A stretch of DNA of 6,810 nt, taken from NCBI GenBank assembly GCA_036279835.1, contig DASUII010000119.1:1-6810 (forward strand), given 5' to 3'. How positions within the stretch are numbered: the stretch's first letter is position 1; every line of letters starts with the position of its first letter. This DNA is from GCA-003244245 sp036279835. GTDB lineage: Bacteria; Actinomycetota; Actinomycetes; Mycobacteriales; Pseudonocardiaceae. The notes under the pieces were generated by a model. It saw nothing but the letters and a program-made list of their open reading frames with translations. It did not search any database and had not been told where the DNA came from. Position numbers and translations under genes: made by a program. Shown piece by piece: positions 1 to 4,624 of the stretch.

Positions 1-100
1 CTGCCGCAACGAGCAGTCCGGCACACCCGACGGCTACCAGATCCGCGCGGACCCCGCGATGCACAGCTGTCGACGGCTCGCGTGGCGCGGTCCTCGTCAC
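1..100 (-). CDS. Partial unknown protein, N-terminus only, divergent from tetR
   Basis: Read on the minus strand from a GTG at 100-98, the frame is open for 33 codons to the window edge. It gives a short basic N-terminus (MTRTAPREPSTAVHRGVRAD if GTG is read as Met) followed by a hydrophobic run (LVAVGCAGLLVAA) that could open a membrane segment. A TATAAC hexamer ends 7 nt upstream of the GTG, which would make the transcript leaderless, and no Shine-Dalgarno is visible. The gene is divergent from a TetR repressor, the classic position for a repressor's target such as a transporter. The family cannot be named from 33 residues. The plus strand here also has open frames, so the call is tentative. 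Confidence 0.45.
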   Translation of the reverse strand, partial: MTRTAPREPSTAVHRGVRADLVAVGCAGLLVAA

Positions 101-107
101 AGCCCGA

Positions 108-136
108 GTTATACCGTCAACGCGGTGATGGTCCGG
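108..136 (-). promoter_or_regulatory. Candidate promoter for the divergent minus-strand gene
   Basis: On the minus strand TATAAC (108-113 on the plus strand) lies 7 nt before the GTG at 100, placing the transcription start on the start codon itself. The -35 position 17 nt further upstream is CCGGAC, a poor match, as is common in high-GC actinobacteria where the -10 dominates. A TTGACG is present but only one base from the -10, too close to serve as its -35. Confidence 0.35.
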
Positions 137-145
137 CTTGGGACC
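130..145. repeat. Short inverted repeat in the divergent intergenic region
   Basis: GGTCC (130-134) and GGACC (141-145) form a perfect 5-bp inverted repeat with a 6-nt spacer. It lies between the two divergent start regions and could be an operator, but arms this short arise by chance in GC-rich DNA. Confidence 0.2.
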
Positions 146-194
146 GGCTGCCGCGCGGCTGTCTCCAGAAGTTTCACCTGGCGCAGAGGCACCA

Positions 195-223
195 TTGACA
201 ATCCACCTTACGACGTTCATTAT
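195..223 (+). promoter_or_regulatory. Promoter of the tetR gene
   Basis: TTGACA (195-200) matches the -35 consensus exactly and is followed after 17 bp by CATTAT (218-223), a 4/6 match to the -10. The predicted transcription start is near 229-231, at or just before the ATG at 232, so the mRNA would have almost no leader. No Shine-Dalgarno precedes the ATG, which agrees with leaderless translation, a common mode in actinobacteria. Confidence 0.6.
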
Positions 224-225
224 AC

Positions 226-238
226 CTGACTATGTCAG
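226..238. promoter_or_regulatory. Candidate TetR operator over the tetR start codon
   Basis: CTGAC-TAT-GTCAG is a perfect 5-bp inverted repeat with a 3-nt centre. It spans the predicted transcription start and the ATG at 232-234. A bound repressor here would block the tetR promoter, so autorepression is the simple reading. TetR operators are usually palindromes of roughly this size or larger. The assignment rests on position and symmetry only. Confidence 0.4.
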
Positions 239-831
239 TCTCACCAATGCGCGACAGGCGTGCTGAGAGGTTCGAAGCCACCCGGCAAGAGATCCTCGAC
301 GTCGCGTGGGGGCTGGTGAGCGCTGATGGCCTCGATGGGTTGTCGATGCGGGAGCTCGGTGCGCGGGTTGGGTTGCGGGCCCAGTCGCTGTACGTCTACT
401 TCCCGTCCAAGCACGCCATCTATGACGCCATGTTTGCCGAGGCCAACCGCGAGTTGCTCGACCGGCGTCGCTCGGTGGACCTCGATGCCGACCCGGTGAT
501 CGCACTGCGTCAAAGTGCTCGCCAATTCGTCGACTTCTGCACCGAGGACCTGGCGCGCTACCAGCTGCTTTTTCAGCGCACCATCCCCGGCTTCGAGCCG
601 TCAGAGGAGTCCTACGCGGTGGCCCGGGAGGTGCTCGACGGGGGGCGTCGGGTGCTCGCCGGGGTGGGCGTCGCAGAACCCGCTGATGTTGACCTCTATA
701 CCGGGCTGATCTCCGGCCTGGTCGCACAACAGAACGCGAACGAGCCGGGGGGGGACCGGTGGACCCGGCAACTGGACCGGGCGATCGACATGTACCTCGC
801 CGAGGTGGCTCCACGCTGCCTCACTCACTGA
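232..831 (+). CDS. TetR/AcrR-family transcriptional repressor
   Basis: The 199-residue product has the length and layout of TetR-family regulators. Residues about 11-60 hold the N-terminal helix (ATRQEILDVAWGLVSADG) and the helix-turn-helix (SMRELGARVGLRAQSLYVYF, then the usual basic residue and helix 4). The rest, about 66-195, is an all-helical ligand-binding and dimerisation domain. Its ending, with GGDRW and AIDMYL, resembles a TetR C-terminal type common in actinobacteria. The ligand is unknown. ATG 232 is chosen because the promoter places the transcript start there; Met6 at 247 is an alternative, also without a Shine-Dalgarno. The MBL-fold gene starts 26 nt downstream, so the two are probably co-transcribed, and an unknown gene diverges upstream. 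A palindrome on the start codon suggests autorepression. Confidence 0.93.
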   Translation: MSVSPMRDRRAERFEATRQEILDVAWGLVSADGLDGLSMRELGARVGLRAQSLYVYFPSKHAIYDAMFAEANRELLDRRRSVDLDADPVIALRQSARQFVDFCTEDLARYQLLFQRTIPGFEPSEESYAVAREVLDGGRRVLAGVGVAEPADVDLYTGLISGLVAQQNANEPGGDRWTRQLDRAIDMYLAEVAPRCLTH

Positions 832-857
832 TCCTGCACACACTTTCGGAGCCCCCC

Positions 858-1697
858 ATGACCGCCCCCGTGCACCATGACGTGCTGTCCCACCAGGTCG
901 CCGACGAAACGTTCCTGATTACCTGGGGTTTGGACGCGCCCCCGGTGGGTCACTTCCCGATGCACTCGCTGCTGATCCGCGGGAAAGAGCCGGTGCTCGT
1001 CGACACCGGTGCGCCGGCCTGCCGCGAGCAGTGGCTGGCCACGGTGGCATCGCTGGTCGATCTCGCCGATGTCCGGTGGGTTTTCCTGTCCCACGACGAT
1101 CGCGATCACGCCGGGAACCTGCTGCCGGTACTCGCGGCGTGTCCGAACGCGACCCTGCTGACGAACTGGTTCAGCTTGGGCCGTATGGCCGAGGAGTGGG
1201 AGACCCCGCTGTCCCGATGCCGGTTCGTCAACGATGGCGATCAGGTCGACGTCGGCGACCGGGTGCTCGTCGCGGTCCGTCCACCGCTCTTCGACAATCC
1301 GACCACGCGCGGGTTGTTCGACGCCTCCACCGGCGTGTACTGGTCGGTGGACACCTTCGCTACCAACACCCCGCACCGAATGCAGGAGGCCGACGATCTC
1401 AGCGACGGCGATTTCCGAGACGGGCAGCTCCTCGGGGCGCGGCTGATCGCGCCGTGGCACCGCTACCTCGACCAGAGCAAGTGGGAGACCTGCGTGGATG
1501 CGGTCCGCCGGCTCGGCGCGACCACCATGGCCGGCTGCCATGCGCCCGTGCTGCGTGGTCGGCGTGTCGACGAGGCGTTCGACCTCATGAGGCAGCTGCC
1601 CGCGCTCGACCCGTGGCGCGAGTTCGACCAGTCCGATCTGGACGGGTGGCTCGCCGCCGCCGGCGCACTCGCCGAGCCATCGATCTCCACCCACTAG
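858..1697 (+). CDS. MBL-fold metalloprotein, flavodiiron (ODP)-like domain without flavodoxin
   Basis: The 279-residue protein is a metallo-beta-lactamase fold: a VDTGAP strand-turn at 48-53, the metal motif SHDDRDHAGN (78-87), SVDTF with Asp165, and a late His228 in AGCHAP. The HxDxDH pattern is closest to the HxExDH of the diiron domain of flavodiiron proteins rather than to the HxHxDH of hydrolases. The PPLFD..TTRGLFD..TGVYWSVD stretch (142-165) also fits that family. Asp81 replaces the usual Glu, and Asp146 sits where family members have His. There is no flavodoxin domain. It could act in O2/NO chemistry or be a hydrolase; the reaction cannot be assigned. The start is ATG 858, with GGAG at 848-851, 6 nt upstream. 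It follows tetR by 26 nt and is likely in its operon. An upstream in-frame ATG at 759 is rejected because it overlaps tetR. Confidence 0.85.
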   Translation: MTAPVHHDVLSHQVADETFLITWGLDAPPVGHFPMHSLLIRGKEPVLVDTGAPACREQWLATVASLVDLADVRWVFLSHDDRDHAGNLLPVLAACPNATLLTNWFSLGRMAEEWETPLSRCRFVNDGDQVDVGDRVLVAVRPPLFDNPTTRGLFDASTGVYWSVDTFATNTPHRMQEADDLSDGDFRDGQLLGARLIAPWHRYLDQSKWETCVDAVRRLGATTMAGCHAPVLRGRRVDEAFDLMRQLPALDPWREFDQSDLDGWLAAAGALAEPSISTH

Positions 1698-1706
1698 CCC
1701 TGTCCC

Positions 1707-1721
1707 CCGGGCTGAGCCCGG
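1707..1721 (+). terminator. Short GC hairpin after the MBL-fold gene
   Basis: CCGGGC-TGA-GCCCGG is a perfect 6-bp stem with a 3-nt loop, starting 10 nt after the TAG stop at 1695-1697. It lacks a following T-run, so it would be a U-less terminator of the kind proposed in actinobacteria, or only an mRNA 3' stabiliser. Confidence 0.45.
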
Positions 1722-1750
1722 ACTACCCAAAGTTCATTCAGTGCTCTGCT

Positions 1751-1816
1751 GTCGCCGAGTTCGACACCAGGGCTGTCTGGTCGATCTTGGGCAGCCCTGT
1801 CGTCGAACTCGGCGAC
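1751..1816 (+). repeat. Long-stem hairpin (25-nt arms) before the MDMPI-like gene
   Basis: Arm 1 (1751-1775) and arm 2 (1792-1816) are complementary over 25 nt with two adjacent mismatches: 15 bp (GTCGCCGAGTTCGAC), two mispairs, then 8 bp (CAGGGCTG on the left arm). The 16-nt middle can add C-G and G-U pairs only as plus-strand RNA, shrinking the loop to TCGATC (1781-1786). There is no T-run afterwards. The end lies 29 nt before ATG 1846, and the following Shine-Dalgarno (1834-1838) is outside the stem. It may end read-through from the MBL gene, act as a leader structure, or be a copy of a dispersed small palindromic element. Confidence 0.75.
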
Positions 1817-1845
1817 GGTAAGGCTGATCACCTAGGAGTCCCGCT

Positions 1846-2601
1846 ATGCAATCGACTGTTATCCCTGTCGACCACATCCCACCGCTGGAGCACGACGAAG
1901 CCATGCGGCTGGCGCAGGCCGAATACCAGCGCTTGATCGAGCTGGTCGACCAGCTCGCGCCCGAAGATTGGACCCGCCCTACCGACTGCACCGGTTGGGA
2001 CGTGACCGCGGTGCTCGCCCACCTCCTCGGCATGCTCGAGCTCAACGCCGACCCGGATGAGGCGGCTCGGCAGGGCGAAGCTGCCCACCAACGGGCTACC
2101 GTCACCGGAGAGGCGTGGATCGACGCGCTCACCGCGCTCCAGGTCGCCGACCGTGTCCACCTCGGACCTGCGCAGCTCGCCACCGCGCTGCGAACCGCGG
2201 CACCTCGGTCGCTCGCCGCGCGCAGTCAAGCGACGGCCGAGCAACGAGCCATGGTATTCAGCCCCGGACCGCCCTACGACGAGGACTGGACCCACGGATA
2301 CCTCATCGATGTGATCGACACCCGGGATCCGTGGATGCACCGGATCGACATCTGCCGGGCCACCGGCGGCGAACTCACGCTGGCTCCAGACCACGACGGA
2401 CGCATCGTGGCCGACATCGTCGCCGAATGGGCGAGGCGCCACGGACAACCCTGCACCGTCGTCCTGGACGGACCGGCCGGGGGCATTTACACCCAGGGCG
2501 AAGGTGGCGCGCAACTACATCTGGATGCCGTGCTGTTCTGCCGCACCCTCTCCGGCCGCGCCCCCGCAGAAGGTCTCCTCGCCCACCAAGTCCCCTTCTA
2601 A
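1846..2601 (+). CDS. Mycothiol-dependent maleylpyruvate isomerase-family (DinB-like) protein
   Basis: The 251-residue product matches the MDMPI family. A four-helix DinB-type domain (about 15-170) carries the family signature DWTRPTDCTGWDVTAVLAHL (41-60) and a second metal site in RDPWMHRID (160-168). A smaller C-terminal alpha/beta domain (about 180-251) follows. In characterised MDMPI the zinc is held by His, Glu and His with an ExxxH spacing. Here the equivalents are His59, Asp161 and His165, so Asp replaces Glu. Family members use mycothiol as thiol cofactor for isomerisation or transfer, but most paralogues have no known substrate, so no symbol is given. ATG 1846 has AGGAG at 1834-1838, 7 nt upstream. 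A long hairpin precedes it and another follows 19 nt after the TAA stop. It may be part of the tetR/MBL module, but the hairpins suggest an independent transcript. Confidence 0.87.
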   Translation: MQSTVIPVDHIPPLEHDEAMRLAQAEYQRLIELVDQLAPEDWTRPTDCTGWDVTAVLAHLLGMLELNADPDEAARQGEAAHQRATVTGEAWIDALTALQVADRVHLGPAQLATALRTAAPRSLAARSQATAEQRAMVFSPGPPYDEDWTHGYLIDVIDTRDPWMHRIDICRATGGELTLAPDHDGRIVADIVAEWARRHGQPCTVVLDGPAGGIYTQGEGGAQLHLDAVLFCRTLSGRAPAEGLLAHQVPF

Positions 2602-2620
2602 GCACACACCGACTACCCCG

Positions 2621-2680
2621 CCATTCGGAGCCGAATCGCGGTTATCCGACGCTCCAGGACCGCAATTCGGCTCCGAATGG
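2621..2680. terminator. Long hairpin between convergent genes, probable bidirectional terminator
   Basis: CCATTCGGAGCCGAAT (2621-2636) pairs perfectly with 2665-2680. After one C/A mismatch, GCGGT (2638-2642) pairs with ACCGC (2659-2663), leaving a 16-nt loop. It begins 19 nt after the plus-strand stop (2599-2601) and ends 20 nt before the minus-strand stop (2701-2703). That symmetry is what a shared terminator for convergent genes would show. There is no T-run on either side. Confidence 0.75.
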
Positions 2681-2700
2681 CGCTCCAAGGCGCGAGGTCG

Positions 2701-3561
2701 CTAGGCGCCGCCGGCGGTGAGGAGCATGTCGGTGGCGAAGCCGGCTACCAGGCCGACCCAGACACCCCAGTAGAGCAGGGATCGGTGGCCGCCTCGCAGC
2801 GCGATGGCCACTAGCTGGATGATCACGTAGAGGATGGAGCCGGCGGCCAGGGTGAGGAAAACCAGGCTCATCGGGTCGCTGGTGAACTGGTGGCCGATCA
2901 CGGTTCCCAGCACGGTGGGCCCACCACCGATTACACCCAGGAGGAGCAGAAACCCCCAGCTGGGCTGCTCTTGCTCGGTGGCTAGCGGGGCGACGATGCC
3001 GAATCCTTCGGTCGCGTTGTGCAAGGCGAAACCGGTCACCAGCAGGGTGGCCAGCGCGATCTTGCCCTGCGCCGCGCTGCCACCGATCGCGAGGCCCTCA
3101 CCGAAGTTGTGCAGACCGATTCCCACCGCGATCAGGAACGCGAGCCGGCGGGCCGCTGTCCAAGTGTCGCCCCTGCGCAGGGTCAGCTCGTCGGCGGCCA
3201 TCGTGCCCGGGCCCAGCAGCGGGATGGGTCCCTCGCCGGCGAGCCAGCGCTCGTACCCGGCCAGGCTCAACAGCCCGACTCCCAGCCCGGCGAAAAGTAA
3301 GGCGCCGAACCCGATCACCGGCGCCACGCTGCCTGAGCCGTCGTGCACCTTGTCCAGCGTGGCACCGATCATCTCCCACGCCTGGTTCAGCAGGTCCCAC
3401 ATGATGAAGATCAAAATGCCGATCGCGAAAGCGTTGAGAAACACTCGCACGGCGGGCGCGGTCCGGCTGTGGCGGGCGCTACGCAGCCGGCCAAGCGGTA
3501 ACCCGAGCACGATCGTGACCCCTGCGATCAACCCGAGGATCAGCGTCTGAACTGCATCCAC
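2701..3561 (-). CDS. ZIP-family divalent metal transporter
   Basis: The 286-residue product is an integral membrane protein with about eight hydrophobic segments (roughly 5-24, 40-57, 80-101, 138-160, 168-191, 202-224, 231-254, 262-283). The paired ZIP metal-site motifs are present: HNFGEGLAIG (151-160) in segment 4 and HNATEGFGI (181-189) in segment 5. These helices line the ion path in ZIP proteins, which bring Zn, Fe or Mn into the cytoplasm. The usual HNxPEG proline is Gly in the first motif and Thr in the second, but His, Asn and Glu are kept in both. The loop between segments 3 and 4 (about 103-137) lacks the histidine-rich stretch seen in many ZIPs. The ATG has only a weak GGTGG upstream. 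The gene diverges from yidD across a region with possible metalloregulator boxes. The metal cannot be told from sequence. Confidence 0.9.
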   Translation of the reverse strand: MDAVQTLILGLIAGVTIVLGLPLGRLRSARHSRTAPAVRVFLNAFAIGILIFIMWDLLNQAWEMIGATLDKVHDGSGSVAPVIGFGALLFAGLGVGLLSLAGYERWLAGEGPIPLLGPGTMAADELTLRRGDTWTAARRLAFLIAVGIGLHNFGEGLAIGGSAAQGKIALATLLVTGFALHNATEGFGIVAPLATEQEQPSWGFLLLLGVIGGGPTVLGTVIGHQFTSDPMSLVFLTLAAGSILYVIIQLVAIALRGGHRSLLYWGVWVGLVAGFATDMLLTAGGA

Positions 3562-3704
3562 CGGCGATCAGCCCACACTTCTGTCGAACCGCATTCGACT
3601 CCCTCGCCTCGTCGCCCAACAGCCTTGCCTCAATGAATGAGATCTGTCAAGAACACTGATCGAACGTTGACAAACAGAAGCTTTCAGACGGTGATTGTGT
3701 GCGC

Positions 3705-3721
3705 ACCCACGGTAACCCACG
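3705..3721. repeat. Direct repeat with 10-bp period
   Basis: ACCCACG occurs at 3705-3711 and again at 3715-3721, exactly 10 bp apart, about one helical turn. GGTAACC (3711-3717) between them is a palindrome. This could be a tandem regulator site on one face of the helix; no family is recognised. Confidence 0.3.
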
Positions 3722-3768
3722 AACGGTCACACAGGACCTGCAAGCAGCATTTCCGAATATCGCTTTTG

Positions 3769-3798
3769 TTAGGCAGTCCTACACTAACCACGGTTAGG
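3769..3798. promoter_or_regulatory. Candidate DtxR/IdeR/MntR-type metalloregulator boxes
   Basis: Two inverted repeats stand almost side by side: TAGG-CAGT-CCTA (3770-3781) and CTAACC-AC-GGTTAG (3784-3797). The 19-mer beginning TTAGG at 3769 matches the mycobacterial iron-box consensus (TTAGGTTAGSCTAACCTAA) at 13 of 19 positions by my count. The -10-like TACACT (3780-3785) lies inside, so a bound regulator would cover a promoter pointing at the yidD-type gene and might also affect the divergent ZIP gene. Which metal or regulator is involved is inference. Confidence 0.45.
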
Positions 3799-3830
3799 AC
3801 GCCCTCACCGATCAACCATTGGCGCGGCGA

Positions 3831-3847
3831 TCCTACACGCTAGGAGG
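3831..3847 (+). promoter_or_regulatory. Inverted repeat overlapping a Shine-Dalgarno-like sequence
   Basis: TCCTA (3831-3835) and TAGGA (3841-3845) are perfect complements around a 5-nt loop. AGGAGG (3842-3847) is a strong Shine-Dalgarno, so in RNA the hairpin would hide it. The 8-mer TCCTACAC starting here repeats the one at 3777-3784. The nearest start-like codons are TTG 3852, out of frame with yidD, and in-frame GTT 3851, which is not a normal start. It is therefore unclear which gene this site serves. Confidence 0.4.
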
Positions 3848-3883
3848 GCCGTTGACCTCATCATCGGCAGCCGTGCCGTCGAC

Positions 3884-4483
3884 ATGGCCGGCGCAGCCAT
3901 TGCACTATCCGGCCTTGGTGCCGTTTGTCGTAATTCCCTATACGCCCGCGGACTCATGGCTCTTATGTTCAGCATGCAGAGTTGCCTTACCCCATGCGCT
4001 GCAGAGGTGCACACTGGGGATATGGCGTGTCTCCGACGCAGGCGGTACGACGGCTACGGCTATCCGTACCGGTCTCGGCCGGTCGGCGGGTCATGTCTTC
4101 GAGACGCGTGCCTGCTCGACGCCGGATGCTGTCTTGGGGAGAGCCTCAGCGGCAACTGCCTTGTGGTGGCGATGCTGGCCTTGCCCCAACTGACCGTAGC
4201 CCTGATCGACGAAGCCCTGACGCTGCGGCGCACACCTGCCGCGGCGGGATCAGCACTCACGGCGCTACTGGTCGCCGGTGTCCGAACGTATCAACGGGAG
4301 ATCAGCCCGCGACGGCCGCCGTGTTGCCACTTCACCCCCACGTGTTCGGAGTATGCGGCACAAGCGCTGCGGACCCACGGCGCTCGACGGGGGAGTTGGC
4401 TCACCATCAAACGGCTCGGTCGCTGCCGGCCCAGCAGGCCCACAGCCGACGATCCAGTGCCTGGGCCCAGATTCTCCGTATAA
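3884..4483 (+). CDS. yidD: YidD-type membrane protein insertion efficiency factor with Cys-rich N-terminal part
   Basis: The C-terminal part (about 126-183) is clearly the YidD domain: VRTYQREISPRRPPCCHFTP (132-151), then TCSEYA, ALRTHG and IKRLGRCRP, with its conserved cysteines. YidD is a small amphipathic membrane-associated protein that aids YidC/Sec-dependent insertion. Typical YidD is about 70-110 residues; this frame has 199. Ahead of it lie a basic Tyr-rich stretch (50-64), a cysteine-rich block (Cys71, 76, 82, 83, 92) and a hydrophobic segment (93-110). The start is uncertain. ATG 3884 is the furthest upstream ATG, but the strong AGGAGG at 3842-3847 is too far away. ATG 4022 (Met47) would give 153 residues beginning at the basic stretch, but its GGGGA is too close. 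The frame stays open upstream to the Shine-Dalgarno-like site, so a non-standard start or a sequence change is possible. The usual rpmH-rnpA-yidC neighbours are absent. Confidence 0.8.
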   Translation: MAGAAIALSGLGAVCRNSLYARGLMALMFSMQSCLTPCAAEVHTGDMACLRRRRYDGYGYPYRSRPVGGSCLRDACLLDAGCCLGESLSGNCLVVAMLALPQLTVALIDEALTLRRTPAAAGSALTALLVAGVRTYQREISPRRPPCCHFTPTCSEYAAQALRTHGARRGSWLTIKRLGRCRPSRPTADDPVPGPRFSV

Positions 4484-4490
4484 CAGCCAC

Positions 4491-4520
4491 TTGACGGGTG
4501 CTCAGCTGGCTACCTACTGT
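4491..4520 (+). promoter_or_regulatory. Candidate promoter for the Hsp70-propeller gene
   Basis: TTGACG (4491-4496) and TACTGT (4515-4520) are 18 bp apart and fit the actinobacterial housekeeping pattern (TTGACN, TANNNT). Transcription would begin near 4527, giving a leader of about 100 nt before GTG 4625. The site starts 8 nt after the yidD stop. No HspR (HAIR) or HrcA (CIRCE) heat-shock operator is visible between 4484 and 4624. Confidence 0.45.
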
Positions 4521-4570
4521 GATGGGTCTGCGTGCACGCGGCCGTACGTCACCGTTTGATGCGCTAAAAA

Positions 4571-4591
4571 CGATCTTTCGCGTGATCGAAA
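4571..4591. repeat. Overlapping inverted repeats in the Hsp70-propeller leader
   Basis: CGATC (4571-4575) pairs with GATCG (4584-4588), and TTTCG (4576-4580) pairs with CGAAA (4587-4591). The two possible stems are mutually exclusive because they share bases 4587-4588. They lie 34 nt before the start codon in an AT-rich pocket and could be an operator or a leader switch; chance is not excluded. Confidence 0.25.
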
Positions 4592-4624
4592 CGTAACGAT
4601 GCGTGCCGCTTCAGGGAGGAGCTG

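Larger units (their letters stand above)
3562..3883. other. Intergenic region between the divergent ZIP and yidD-type genes
   Basis: These 322 bases hold no convincing gene. A 68-codon plus-strand frame at 3637-3843 reads as low-complexity noise. The AT content is higher than in the neighbouring genes. Signals seen are a perfect TTGACA at 3667-3672 with no good -10 at 17 bp, a 10-bp periodic direct repeat (3705-3721), TAGG/CCTA palindromes (3769-3798) that also contain the -10-like TACACT (3780-3785), and an inverted repeat overlapping a Shine-Dalgarno-like AGGAGG (3831-3847). TGTCAA at 3645-3650 is TTGACA on the minus strand and might serve the ZIP gene, again without a clear -10. Confidence 0.55.

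Noticed and set aside
759..857. Upstream in-frame extension of the MBL-fold gene to ATG 759
   Set aside because: It overlaps the end of tetR by 73 bases and has no Shine-Dalgarno, whereas ATG 858 does.
825..1730. A 301-codon open frame on the minus strand
   Set aside because: It is antisense to the MBL-fold gene, which has metal motifs and a Shine-Dalgarno. The antisense product is low in hydrophobic residues and unlike any family I know.
1031..1936. A 301-codon plus-strand frame overlapping the MBL gene and the start of the next gene
   Set aside because: Arg/Ala/Pro-rich shadow in a second frame. It runs through a hairpin region and conflicts with two well-supported genes.
1828..2514. A 228-codon minus-strand frame
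   Set aside because: Antisense to the MDMPI-like gene, with no start signal or domain.
2834..3550. A 238-codon plus-strand frame
   Set aside because: Antisense shadow of the ZIP transporter; Ser/Pro/Arg-rich noise.
3637..3843. A 68-codon frame in the ZIP-yidD gap
   Set aside because: Composition resembles random sequence, there is no Shine-Dalgarno, and it would run across the palindromes and the hairpin.
3819..4193. A 124-codon plus-strand frame covering TTG 3852 after the strong Shine-Dalgarno
   Set aside because: The position is tempting, but the product has no protein-like pattern and the yidD frame explains the same DNA better. A short leader peptide from TTG 3852 remains possible.
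4530..4539. GCGTGCACGC palindrome
   Set aside because: A perfect 10-bp palindrome, but with no loop it cannot form a useful RNA hairpin, and such sites are frequent in GC-rich DNA.
4484..4624. Heat-shock operator (HspR or HrcA type) before the Hsp70 fusion
   Set aside because: Searched by eye for CTTGAGT-N7-ACTCAAG and TTAGCACTC-N9-GAGTGCTAA; neither is present.
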